The notes beneath the pieces were generated by a model. It ran no database searches and had not been told where the DNA came from. It worked only from the letters and a program-made list of their open reading frames with translations. The translations under genes and the position numbers were made by a program. Below, piece by piece: positions 12,887 to 24,538 of a stretch of DNA of 64,000 bases (position 1 is the stretch's first letter; each line of letters opens with the position of its first letter). Source of the DNA: Carya illinoinensis (Eukaryota > Streptophyta > Magnoliopsida > Fagales > Juglandaceae); NCBI RefSeq assembly GCF_018687715.1, contig NC_056758.1, positions 32,266,467-32,330,466 of the forward strand. Direction: 5' to 3'.

Positions 12887-13031
12887 CTTGGTTTTTGTAT
12901 TTTTTATGTAACCCCCAAGGTGATTTTTGTGATCGTGGTTTGCCTTTGCCACATGTGAGAGTTTTTTGATAAAATTATGGAGTGCCATCTACTTTTTTTT
13001 TAAATTAAATTCAAAAAAAAAAAAAAAAAAA
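12887..13031 (+). repeat. LINE/SINE-like 3' end with poly(A)
   Basis: A GTTTTTGTATTTTT... segment with a GATAAAATTATGG word just before an A-run (about 13013-13032) resembles the 3' untranslated end of a plant non-LTR element. No coding sequence is attached. It lies inside the intron or intergenic space of the tentative minus-strand gene. Confidence 0.35.
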
Positions 13032-14440
13032 ACAAGACCAATACTCATTAAAATCTAGTATTTTTGTTCATTTTGAACATAGGGACACCCTGCTAACATA
13101 TCATGTAATACACCCAAACCAAACAAATATGAATGATTTCTGCTTTGGGCTGAGCATCATCTGGGTGGAATCTGCATAGGTCAATTCCGAAGACGTGCAA
13201 CTGTCCAATGCATACCATGCAATTGATGACAACTCGAACTTTCTATGATGCAAACATGTACCATCAAGTTCTACTTTATATTTACACCAAATTTTGCTAG
13301 ATATTTTAGAAGCATTAAATCACATGGTGGAGATGCTCCCAATGTCGAAGATCGCAAGTAGCTTTATTGGTCAATGTCTGTGAGGCAGTAATGGAGACTT
13401 GGGGATTAACTGCGATCTCCATTTGAGACATAGCGTCTAAGGGGCCTTGAACGTGCATATAATGTGTGCATCGAGTGTAACATTGAATGCAGCCCAAGGT
13501 AGATAATCCATAAAATAATTATTGCAGCGGGATCTTTCTGAGGTTTGGAGCTAACACATGCAGGCTTCAAGTACGCAAGTTAGTCACATCACATGAAAAC
13601 TTTTATTTGATCAGTAAATAAGAATTTTATTGATGAGAAGTAGGCATATAGCCCAAATATACCATACGTATACTAGCCACATCACATAAAAACCAGCCAC
13701 ATCACAAGCTGCAATATGGTCATCCAAGTGAGGATTATCCCGTCATATCGATGGAGTCTCATTAATATTTGTGAATTAACCTCCACTATAACACCATCAT
13801 CATAACCTAATAACAACCCCCCTCTCCCGAGAGATACGAAACACTGAAAAGGACCCAACAACACAGAACAAATTATCCTAGAAAGAGCAATATAGCACCA
13901 ATATATAACATTCATACTGTCGTATTTTGAAAAGGTAAGAAATTGTAACTTTCTTCCACCTACAATCACCCGGATGACATATTCAAGGTCACCCACCAAA
14001 GCAAATACATATGAGAACTAACCCAACAACACTCATTTAATCCAATTTATAAACCAACAGATTCTCACAACTCAGAAATGGGTCTGCACAGACCAAACCA
14101 ATAACATGGCAATGAAAATCAGACAGCACAGAGACCATAGCAACCACAACTCATAACTCATAACTCAGAAATATAAATCAATTTCCCTAAGCATATAAAT
14201 ATACATATACAATAACAATCATCCAGTGCAACAAGCAAAACTAAGACTCATACGAGCAAAAAAAAAAAATTTCCCACACAACAAGCAAAACTGAGACTAA
14301 ACAAGCAACATTCAAAATCAGATCCATCAACCAAAAACAAAAATATCCATAAAATCATATCAGAGCAAACGACAAATTCATTGAAATTGAGATTCAAGAA
14401 CTGAATGTTTGAAGCCTCAGATCAAACCGCTCGAAGTGCT
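13032..14440. other. Region with no supported gene
   Basis: Mostly A/T-rich and CA-rich sequence. The open frames at 13315-13497 (-) and 13682-13999 (-) match no family that I know and have no clear splice context. If the 12491-12676 exon belongs to a gene starting at 14458, this region would be intronic. Confidence 0.35.
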
Positions 14441-14450
14441 ACATGTACTC

Positions 14451-14458
14451 ACAGCCAT
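14451..14458 (-). other. Possible start codon and first donor of the minus-strand gene
   Basis: On the - strand an ATG in good context (CTCCATGGCT) is followed immediately by a consensus donor, giving ATGGCT|GTGAGT. A CT-rich stretch (GA-rich on +) lies upstream, as in many plant core promoters. It could be the first coding exon of the gene whose last exon is at 12491-12676. Support is only by consensus. Confidence 0.25.
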
Positions 14459-14610
14459 GGAGAAACTGAGAAGAAGATAGAAAAATAAAGAGAGCTTGAA
14501 ATGTGTAGGATTTTTTGAGAGAGACGAATACGGAGGAAACAAATGTGTAAAAATGTGATTTTTTTTTTTACGAACACAGAGAACACATATCTAAGAGAGA
14601 GAGATGAAGT

Positions 14611-14688
14611 CTTCATGGTGTCGAGAGGAAGAAAAAGGGAGAGACTTTTCTCACAGACTTCATGGCGTCGGGAGGAAGAAAAAGGGGG

Positions 14689-14743
<55 letters not shown>
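14611..14743. repeat. Tandem duplication and (GA)n microsatellite
   Basis: A unit of about 30 bp (CTTCATGGYGTCGRGAGGAAG followed by AAAAAGGG) occurs at about 14611-14640 and again at 14659-14688, and a pure (GA)n run of about 25 repeats covers 14694-14743. Purine-rich tracts like this are common near plant promoters; here they lie upstream of the tentative minus-strand start at 14458. Confidence 0.8.
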
Positions 14744-14748
<5 letters not shown>

Positions 14749-15204
14749 GAAAAATAGAAGAAAATGTGTAGTAACCGAGTATCACTTAAAAAAATTGCCG
14801 ATTGAGAGGTTGCACTTGTCGGTGGCTACGTTACGAGGGAGAGGCCAACCATCGAGAGAGAAGAAGAAGCGAGACGAAGGGGACAACAATGGGCCAGGTA
14901 ATGACGAAGATGTACGGTCATTTTCCAAATATAAAAAATTTCTGTACAAACCGTAAACTTCATCCATAAAATAGGTATTGAGATGGGGAGGGGTTTTGTT
15001 TGAAAACCTAAAACTTTTCTCAAAATATAGAGATAAATAGGATATGCAAACTCGAATGAGAATGCTTTGAGAGGGGGAAAGAGATAGGAGGAGGGGGCCC
15101 TCCTATTTGGAGGATTTATGAGAGAGAATTTGAGAAGGAGATTGACGGCACTAGGATTTCTATAGTGCTATTGTTATGAATTTTTTGATTAAGGCTACAT
15201 TTGG

Positions 15205-15505
15205 ACAGTGATGTCTCAGATAAAAAATGATAAATTAGTAATAATAAAATAATAAATAATAGTAAAAATTAGTGAAAAATAAATAATAAAATATTAAATA
15301 ATATTATAATAATACTGTATTTTGTCTAGGAAGAGTAAATGTTAGAAACGACAAATCATCTTGTAATAAGGTGTCATCAACCAACGGGCCGATTTGAATG
15401 ATAAGTTGAGTTGATATGAGTTGAAAGTTGAAAATTGAATAAATATTATTAAAATATTTTTATATTATTATTATTTCAAAATTTGAAAAAGTTAAATTAT
15501 TCCAT
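15205..15505. repeat. Remnants of AT-rich MITE family
   Basis: Two adjacent remnants. One begins near 15205 (ACATTTGGACAGTGATG) and one near 15385 (GATTTGAATGATAAGTTGAG, then GAGTTGAAAGTTGAAAATTG). The second is clearly related to the more complete elements at 34264-34455 and 47583-47770. They are truncated, so ends and TSDs cannot be defined. Confidence 0.5.
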
Positions 15506-15640
15506 TAATTTATTTATATGACCATTTAGTCATTAATTAAAATTAATTTTTAGCTATTAATTAAAATTATTAAATTATTAATTAAGACTTTTATTTAACC
15601 ATTAATTAACTAGTTATTAGCTAAATATTATTAATTAAAT
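15497..15640. repeat. AT-rich block shared with 30237-30400
   Basis: A 140-bp block starting with TTATTTATATGACCATTTAG and ending GCTAAATATTATTAATT recurs at 30237-30400 with only scattered differences. At both places it is followed by sequence from the Tekay LTR family, here after a 20-bp junction and there directly joined to internal LTR sequence. It may belong to a variant LTR. Confidence 0.6.
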
Positions 15641-17155
15641 GGGTATCAATGGAATACTGTTGTGATACCCTATTTTTACGTGTGTTTTTATTGAAGGAGT
15701 ATTTTAATTTAATTAAAATATTGGTTATTTTATTTTAAATTATCGTATTTTAATTGAATTTATTTAGTTGTGAAATTTATTTTGCAGAGCTTTCTTAATA
15801 TTAATTATTATTTTTAGTTTAAATTGCTGTTTAATTTATTTTAATTTGTTTTTAGATTTAAAATTTTGTTGTTAGTTTTTCCTAGTTATTTATTATATTT
15901 TAGCTAGATGTTGTGTTTAAATTATTTTATTCGATTTATAGCCTTTAAAGTTGTTTTTATCGGACCAGTTTCTGAACTGGTGAGGACTGGATCTCATTTC
16001 TTTTTTCCATCTTTTCTTTTTCCCTTTTTTCTTTTTCCTTTCTCTTTTTTTTTTTCTTTTTTTTTTCTCCACTTCTTTCCTCTGGTTTCGCTCTCCCCAT
16101 GTGCGTGTCTCTCTCTCCTCCATTTTCGCCGTTTTCCTTCAGCCGCCCAGAGCCACCGTTCGCCGGTGCTGTGACCTACACCACCCACCCAGATTTCTTC
16201 CCCTCTGACTGGTGATCATTCCCACCAAATTTCACCTCCATCCAAGCTGCCGTTTGCCCCCACGAACTCCTCCAACCCATACTGCTTTTGGGCCATTCCG
16301 CCACCGTCGTTCTACTTCCGGCCACCATCTCTTCACAGCTTCATCATAGAACTCTTGACATCCTAAACCACCCATTTCTAGCTCCGATCCGTCGTCGGAG
16401 CAACCCCCATGACCTCACTTTCTATTTTGGGATTTTTTGCCTTCCACCGTCGTTTTCACCGCCACCCACGGCCAATCCTCACTTTCGCTAGCTTCATAAA
16501 TACCTCTAAGCCATTTCCTATCAATTTCAAGCCTTGGTTAGTCCCCATTCAAAAGTGGGTATTTTATAACCCACGGCCACAGTGTTTTTACACTGTTATG
16601 TTGCTTTTTCTTCGCCCTTTTCAACTCGCTAATCCTTCAAAAATTATTATATAGTGCTGTAAGTATTTTCCAAACTTCATTTTAGATTTAAATATATTAT
16701 TACTTTTACAATAAATTGTGATTGGTTGGTTACTCCGGACTGAGTCCGAGGAGTCGGGGGTCGGATGGATTTGAGGACGGAGTTGTTTGTTTATTGTTGA
16801 TGTGAGCTTTGTTGGTTAGTCTGTATCTTGATGTGTCTTGCCATTTGCATTGCATGGTGCATACATGTACATGTGTTAAATTATGAAAACTGAGTTTTCA
16901 TGTGTAAATGAATTTTTGGGTGCGTGTATATCACGACCCCAAGCCGAGATGGGACATTATCTCGATGGAGCTCCTCTAGTCACTCGAGAGCGTAATATAT
17001 TGAGTGACGTCCCCTGGGTTATAGCTAGGTAACAACGGGAGCGGGCGGGATGGTAACGCTCTCGTACTGACTTCGTGGCCCCTCTGCTAGCTGGGGCTAG
17101 AGGATGCTTAGCTACATACGCGTGGGGCGCGGAACTAGGCATCGCTCGTTATGAA

Positions 17156-17192
17156 GTCACACGTATGGTCGTTACCCGACCATACGTGTGAC
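17156..17192. repeat. Perfect 16-bp hairpin inside the LTR
   Basis: GTCACACGTATGGTCG at 17156-17171 and its exact reverse complement at 17177-17192 flank a 5-nt loop. The equivalent places in the other two LTRs (54311-54342 and about 60930-60961) hold only an imperfect palindrome with a shorter right arm. The stem could form in DNA or RNA; a function is not implied. Confidence 0.85.
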
Positions 17193-17316
17193 GAAGGGAG
17201 TCAGGATGTGCGAATGACCCCTAGGAGAGTAGGAGAGGTCATGGTGTATTCGGTTAATGAAAATGTAAATTGTTTTGAGATTTGGATTTTGGGCCATTTT
17301 CTAGGAAAATTGAGAG

Positions 17317-18657
17317 TGTTGCCCAGATGACTAACACAAGAGGGGGGTGAATTGAGTTGTATTAAAAAAATAACAATTATAAATCAAATATATAATATAA
17401 AATATAAATAAAATATGAAATAACAATAAATATAAAGAGTAAGGGTAAGAGAGAATCAAACTCAGTATGTTAACGAGGTTCGGCCCTACTGCCTACGTCC
17501 TCGCCTCAAGCTACCCCTTGAGGATTTCCAAATTCACTATTCAACCTCCTTCAGGTGGAGATAGAAACCTATTACACCTTTGAACAACACCGCTACAAAG
17601 GATCTGTGTAGAACACCCTCCACACTTGCAATCACCTTACACGTGGTGATTCAACTATTCCCCATGTAGAATACTTTCTACACGCACAAGGGTTATACAC
17701 ACACTTTTTCTGATACAATAGCTGATAGTGGATAGGTTATCAGAAAACACTCATCAATGAGTGAAATAAGAACAATACAGCGCAAACTATATCTCTCAAA
17801 ATGAACAAGGATTAAGGCTCAATGCTTAGAGAAGAGAGAATGAAAGCTCTGAAAGAATGTTGTATGCTCTTGGTGTTGTGAATGTGAAGCTCTCAAATGA
17901 TCTATTTATAGGCATATGAGACTTCATATTCAAATTTAAAAAGATTCACATGTCAAAGACAACATCATTCACTTTTTCAAAAAAATCAAACCTAATCTTT
18001 TACTTTTGGCATATGACAAAAGGAGCACACTTTCATTTTCAAAAGATTCAAACCTAATCTTTTACTTTTTGTATATGACAAAAAGAGCACACTTTCCTTT
18101 TTAAAAAAACTTCAAACCTAATCTTTTACTTTTTGTATATGACAAAAGGAGCACACTTTACTTTTCAAATTTTTCAAACAAAATCATCTACCTTTTGTAT
18201 AAGTCTAAAAAAGTATCAATCATTTTTTAAAATATTCAAATAAAACATGCACATGTGAAAGATGACAATCAATCATTTTTAATATTTTCAAAGTTCAACC
18301 CTTTAATCAAAGCATGCACATGTAAAAGATGTCAATCAATTATCTTTCAAAATTTTCAAATTTTAATTTTCAAAAATATTCATGCACATGTGGAAAATGT
18401 ATTTCAATGCTTTATGAAAAAATATTAATTTTGAGCATTAATCCTAATTTCGAATTTTGAAGAGATTTACAACATTACTCTATAACTTTAATGTGAACTT
18501 GTTCCCTTCTTACTCATGCTTATTTTCTTGATGTGCTTGACTCCATTGTGTAGACAACTTGAGTTTGAGACTTCTTTATTCTTTGAATTCATTTGTTATC
18601 ATCAAAATTCATGTGTAGATATATAATTACACAAAACTTGAAACCTTGGGTTCAACA
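17317..18657 (-). repeat. 3' LTR of the copia element
   Basis: 1341 bp, starting TGTTGCCCAGATG and ending GGGTTCAACA on the + strand, homologous to 24539-25881 throughout. Just inside it (18658-18672) the - strand reads AAAAAGTGAGAGAT, a purine-rich tract suited to be the polypurine primer. It holds short repeated words (CAAACCTAATCTTTTACTTT at several places in 17985-18150). Confidence 0.95.
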
Positions 18658-19215
18658 ATCTCTCACTTTTTGATGATGACAAATACTTGATAGAATCTGA
18701 AGCCTGTATTGATACTTAAGCTCCCCCTGAGAATGTGCGTTAGTTTTTCAAGCAAAAGTATAAATATAATTCCAAGCATATATAATAAGTTTAGCAATTC
18801 AAACAATGTTAATGTTCTAATCTAACACTTCTCCCCATTTTGGCATCATTAAAAAGGATCCGCAACAAGTAAATAAACTGAAAAAAACGGTGCGTTAGTA
18901 GAAACTGTTAATAGTTGAAAAACAAATGGATCCGTCCGTGACCTGACAAGTGTGGCTGGAGATTTGAAAAAATCTCCTGATGTTGTTGACAAACGAGATT
19001 GAAGGCTCCGAGTTTCTAAAAAAAGTCATTTTCACCGATTGGGAAAAAAAATCACATTGCTCTTTGACTTGGATGATAGCTCGTCTGGTTCTTTATGCTA
19101 TCTCTATAAAATCAGTCTTAAAGTTCATCCAATCCGCATCAAGTTTTATTCTCATCTCTATAACTCATCTGCATTCTTTCAACATTCTCGTTTTAAGCCT
19201 TCTATTCTATTCTCA

Positions 19216-19653
19216 ATGGCTCATTCTTCTAACATTTCTCTAGATCCATCCATGAGGCATTCTGCATCTCAACCTCCTGTCCTTTCTGCAACTGCCATTG
19301 GTGCCATGTTGCAGCAAGAAAATAATAATCTGACTAATAAGTCAAATTCTGATACTATTTATGACTTGGTGAGTCTTGGGACTCGCTACTCTTCCTCTAT
19401 TATTGCTTTTTCCCAGTGGCTATAAGCCAAAACTCATGAAGTTGAAAAGCTCAAAGAACAAATTGTTGTACTTCAACGAATTGTTCAAGAGTCTTACACA
19501 AGGGAAGGAATCATTCGGCAGAAGAATAAACAGTTGAAATCTTTATTAGATTCTTCATTCCGCTTGCCGGTTCCCATGGATAAGAATGACATGATATTGT
19601 ATGAAGAGAATGAACGTCTCAAACATGAGGCTAAGAATCTCAAATTTATGTAA
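19216..19653 (+). CDS. Antisense coiled-coil ORF inside the copia element, one in-frame stop
   Basis: Opposite in strand to gag-pol and placed between the end of pol and the 3' LTR. From ATG 19216 the frame stays open for 69 codons to a TAA at 19423, then continues in the same frame for 75 codons to TAA 19651. The first part is Ser-rich; the second is a charged helical segment (VEKLKEQIVVLQRIVQE, YEENERLKHEAKN) with coiled-coil spacing. A TATAAA at 19105-19110 lies about 110 bp upstream. Antisense extra ORFs are known in some plant LTR elements, mainly gypsy of the Tat group; I do not recognise this protein. It could be a captured host exon or an element-specific accessory ORF. The single stop suggests decay in step with gag-pol. 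Confidence 0.5.
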
Positions 19654-19701
19654 AAGTATTTAAAAAATTTATCTCTATTTTTATTGACTTTGGCCTATCT
19701 T

Positions 19702-22700
19702 TTAAGAAATATTCATAGCATGCATCATACCTATTTCTCTTCTGATCATACATAATCTATCTTCTGGTAAAGGTTTTGTGAAAATATCTGCTAATTGATC
19801 ATGTGTGTTTGTGAATTCTAGTACTATATCACCTTTTTGCACATGATTTCGAAGAAAATGATACCTTATTTCAATATGCTTAATTCTAGAATGTTGTATT
19901 GGGTTCTTTGAAAGATTTATAATACTTGTATTATCACATTTGATTGGAATGTGATTATACATGAGTTTAAAATCTTCAAGTTGTTGCTTCATGTAGAGAA
20001 CTTGAGCACAACAACTACCCGCAGCAACATATTCTGCCTCAGCAGTAGATAGTGCAACAGAATTTTATTTTTTAGTAAACCAGGAAACTAGTGCATGACC
20101 TAAGAAATTGCATGCTCCACTAGTGCTTTTTTGATCTATTTTACAGCCAGCATAATCTGCATCTGTGTAGCTGATTAGATCGAAAGATGTGTACTTAGGG
20201 TACCATAACCCTAGGTTAATTGTACCACTAAGATATCTAAGAATGCGCTTAACTGCAATTAAATGTGATTCTTTTAGAGATGATTGAAAGCGTGCACATA
20301 AGCACACACTAAACATAATATCTGGTCTACTGGCTATTAAATATAATAAGCTACCAATCATACATCGATATATCTTCGAGTCAACTGGTTTACCGGATTC
20401 ATCTTTATCAAGTTTAGTTGATGGGCTCATTGGTGTTCCAATTTCTTTAGCATTTTCCATCCCAAACTTTTTCAGTAATTCCTTAATATATTTTGATTGA
20501 TTGATGAATGTCCCACTTTTTGCTTGCTTAATTTGCAATCCGAAAAAGAATGTAAGTTCTCCCATCATGCTCATCTCAAATTCTTCCTGTATAGTCTTAG
20601 CAAAAACTTGACACATATTTTCATTAGTAGTACCGAATATTATATCATCAACATAAATCTGAATCAAAAGAATATCATCATTTTCATATTTAATGAAAAG
20701 AGTTGTGTCGATTTTTTCTCTTGAAAAACCTTTTTCAATCAAGAAACCACTGAGTCTCTCGTACCAAGCTCTAGGAGCTTGTTTAAGTCCATATAGTGCT
20801 TTTGTGAGTTTGAAAACATGATTTGGGGAAATATGATTTTCAAAATCTGGAAGCTGTTCAACATATACCTCTTCATTTATAAAACCATTTAAGAAAGCAC
20901 TTTTAACATCCATTTGAAAAAGTTTGAAATCTTTATAACAAGCATATGCAAGTAGCATTCAAATAGTTTCTAATCTTGCGACTGGTGCATATGTCTCATC
21001 ATAATCGATTCCTTCTTCTTGATTAAAACCTTGGGCTACAAGTTGAGCCTTATTTCTAGTAATGACTTCGGACTCATCTTTCTTGTTTTTAAAAACCCAT
21101 TTTGTTCCAATAATAGTATGGTTTTTGGGTCTAGGAACAAGTGTCCAAACATCATTTCTTTCAAATTGATTCAACTCTTCTTACATAGCTAGAATCCAAG
21201 ATTTATCAAGAAGTGCGTCATCAATATTTTTGGGTTCAATCTGAGATAGAAAAGCAGTATGATTGCAAATATTTCTAAGAGATGATCGAATACTTACACC
21301 TCGTGAAGGTTCTCCCAAAATTTGTTCCACTGGATGATCTTTCACAAATTTTCACTGTTTGGTTGCATCTTGTATTAAATTTTGATGATCTTTCCTGATT
21401 GTTCCATGTTGAACTTCCTCTATTGTTTTCTCTTTGTTGAGATTGAGACTTTTCGTGTTATTTATACCTCCTGTTTCTTCATCAATAGATTTTTTGGAGA
21501 GTGGAGAATTAGATTCATCAAATCATGTATAGATTCTTGTACAGTTAAAGTCTTTTTATTGAATACTTTATAAACTTTACTATTAATAGAATACCCGAGA
21601 AAGATACCTTCATCAGATTTTGCATCAAACTTGCCTAAATTATCCCTGTCATTCAAAATAAAACATTTGCATCCAAATACATGAAAGTAACCAATGTTGG
21701 GCTTTTTCTCATTCCAAAGCTCATAGGGGTTTTATCTAACTTAGACCTTAGCATAACTCTATTTATAACATAACATGCAGTACTTACCGCTTCGGCCCAA
21801 AAATAATTAGGCAAGTTGTTCTCATTGAGCATTGTTCTTGTCATCTCTTGAAGAGATCTATTTTTCCTCTTTACTACCCCATTTTGTTGAGGAGTTCGAG
21901 GAGCAGAAAAATTATGTACAAAACCATTTTCATCACAAAATGTTTCAATATTTTTATTAACAAACTCTTTTCCTCTATCACTTCGGATACTTGAAATAGT
22001 ATAGCTCTTTTCATTTTGAATTCTCTTGCATAACTTGGTAAACGCATTATGTGCCTCATCTTTATGAGTAAGAAAGATGACCCAAGTATATCTAGAGAAA
22101 TCATCAACAATAACAAATGCATAATATTTTCCTCCTAGACTTGCAACTCTATTTGGTCCAAAAATATCCATGTGTATCAGTTCTAATGGTCTAGTAGTGA
22201 AAATATATTTCTTAGTTTTCAAAGAAGTTTTTGTTTGTTTACCAAATTGGCATGCATCACAAATTTTGTCTTTAAGAAAATTTGTTTTTGGTAAATCTCT
22301 CACAAGATCATTTTTTGAAAGTTTGGAAATAAGTTCCATGTTGGCATGACCTAATCTTCTATGCCATAACCAACTAGTTTCATTTTGAACTGAAAAGCTA
22401 ATAGCATCTTGTGAGGTAATTTCTTCAAAATCGATTGTATAAACATTATTGTTTCTAAAAGTAATAAAACAAATATTACAATCATGATCATTCAAAATAA
22501 TGCACTTATCCATTTTGAAAGTAACTGTAAATCATTTATCACATAATTGACTTATGCTCAAAAGATTATGTTTTAGACCTTCAACAAGTAGAACATCTTC
22601 AATTATGAGAGAAGATTCATTACCAATTTTACCTATTCCCACGATCTTCCCTTTCGAGTTGTATCCAAATGTCACGTGTCCTTCTTCTTTAGATCTAAGA

Positions 22701-22786
22701 TTAAAGAACTTAGTCTTGTCTCCCGTCATGTGTATTGAACATCCACTATCTAAAAACCACTTGTTTTTGCTTGTGGATGACTTCAT
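19702..22786 (-). pseudogene. Copia pol: protease, integrase, RT, RNase H (decayed)
   Basis: Order on the - strand: protease with a WFLDSGCSIHMTGD motif (22532-22786); GAG-pre-integrase and integrase (21653-22513; WHRRLGHAN, HMDIFGP, SDRGKEF and PQQNGVVKRKN); integrase tail (21462-21656; DEGIFLGYS); RT (20959-21174 and 20065-20958; [27 protein letters not shown]); RNase H (DADYAGC) ending at 19702-19992 (KCDNTSIINLSKNP, DIFTKPLPEDR). Breaks: TGA at 22532, a frame shift near 21730, a frame change between 21462 and 21174, TGA at 20959 within ETI*MLLAYA, and TAA at 20065 within TKK*NSVALS. All catalytic motifs are readable, so decay is moderate. The copy cannot make a full polyprotein. Confidence 0.9.
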
Positions 22787-22844
22787 GCATACCTATAAAA
22801 ACAATTAAAATGATTTTTCTTGGTACCCAAGTTCTTTGGGTCCT

Positions 22845-24479
22845 TTATTTATTAGTATTAGAATAAACAAGATTTTTAAGTACCCATATGGTCCTAATAA
22901 TCATTGTATGATTTCTTCTAATAGGACAAGTATGATACTTATGACCATTTCTATTACAGAAATTGCAAATAGCATGTAACATATATGAAGAACTTGAATG
23001 ATTATAATAATATCTTTTTTTGACAAAATTATTTTTATGAAAAGAATTTTGATTATTGGTCTTTGATGTAAAAGGATTATCAAAGAAATTTTTATAAGGT
23101 TTGTATTTTTGTTTTGGCATATATCTCAAACCTGCCTTATCAAAAACACATCTTTGACTATCAAGAAGTTTTTCAAAATTTCTTTTTCCATTCGTAAAGT
23201 TTTCAACAATATTTTCTAAATCGATTTTCTTCTTATTCAATTCAAGATTTTCATCTTTCAAAATGATACTTTCTTTTCTTAAAATATCAATTTCATTTGT
23301 TAAAGAAAAATTTTTCTTTTTCAAAGCAGTATATTTGATACCCAATTTTTCAAATTCCTCATAAACCTCATCTAAAATATTTTGCAATTCTTCATATGAA
23401 GGATCTTCAATATTATCAAGATTTATTACCTTAATGTCATCTTTAGCCATAAGACAAAAATTTGCTGATTCTCCATTGCTTGTTTCACTATCTGAGCTAC
23501 TTGAATCATCATCCTATGTAGCTTTCATTGCTTTCTTGCCCTTTTTTCGATCTTTCTTTAACAGAGGACAATCTGGTTTGATATGACCAGGTTTATTGAA
23601 TTTATAACAAATTAAAGTGTCATTTTTACCTAAATCTTTTTTGGAAAACTTTTTGAAGGATTTCCTCGGAGGAGTTTTATTTTTCTTTAAGAACCTCTGA
23701 ATTCTTCTTGTTATCATCGCAACTTCTTCATCTTTATCTTAATTTTCCTCATCTTCATCACTTTCACTTTCATGAGGAACAACTTTAAGTGACAAGCTCT
23801 TCTTTGGTTTTCCTTCTTCTTCTCCTCTTTTCAATGTGTACTCATGAGTGATAAGTGACCCGGTGAGTTCATTCACTTCGAGCTTCTTGAGGTCTCTAGC
23901 TTCAAGAATCGCTGTCACTTTTGATTCCCAGCATTTTGGTAGAGAGTTGAGAATTTTTCTTACTATCTCCACCTTGGAATAAACTTTGTCAAGAGCTGTT
24001 AAGCTGTTTATGATGTTAGTAAAACGAGTATGCATACTAGAAATAGATTCATCATCATTCATCTTAAACATTTCATATTCATGAGTAAGAATATAAATTT
24101 TTTATTCCTTAACTTGCGAAGTTCCCTCATAAGTAACTTCCAAGTTATCCCAAATTTCTTTTGCCGTAGCACAAGTCATTATTCTATTAAACTCATTTCC
24201 ATTGAAAGCATTAAATAATAAATTCATAGCAGTTAAATTCAAAGTATAAAGTCTATCGTCTTCACAATCAAACTCTTCTTCTTCCTTTTTGACCTTTACT
24301 CCATCAACTACTTTTGTTGGAATATAAGGTCCATTTACAATGCATTTCCAGATTTCTCGACCTTGAGCCTGAAGGAATATTCTCATTCTAACTTTCCAAA
24401 ATGAGTAATTATCTCCACAAAAGAGTGGAGGCCGACTGCTAGATTGACCTTCACCAAATGAAGCTGAAATGTTAGTCAT
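22845..24479 (-). pseudogene. Copia gag (decayed)
   Basis: One reading frame starts at ATG 24479 (MTNISASFGEGQ) and runs to 22845, interrupted by TAA at 24102, TAA at 23739 and TAG at 23514. The N-terminal part is the copia gag domain (FCGDNYSFWKVRM, EIWDNLEVTYEGT). Two zinc knuckles follow: CYKFNKPGHIKPDCP, in which the second Cys is Phe, and CNFCNRNGHKYHTCP, which keeps CX2CX4HX4C. A long charged coiled-coil region lies between them, as in SIRE-type elements. Protease begins in a different frame. When intact, gag forms the particle that packages the RNA. Confidence 0.85.
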
Positions 24480-24524
24480 AAGATCTTAATTCAAAAGATA
24501 GTTAATCTTATAATAGAGCTCTTA

Positions 24525-24536
24525 GCTCTGATACCA
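24525..24536 (-). other. Primer-binding site of the copia element
   Basis: On the - strand TGGTATCAGAGC, complementary to the 3' end of initiator Met-tRNA, lies 2 bp inside the right LTR (24539). It fixes the element's orientation. Confidence 0.9.
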
Positions 24537-24538
24537 AT

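Noticed and set aside
13682..13999. 105-codon ORF on the - strand
   Set aside because: No recognisable motif, no splice context that links it to the exon at 12491, and skewed composition.
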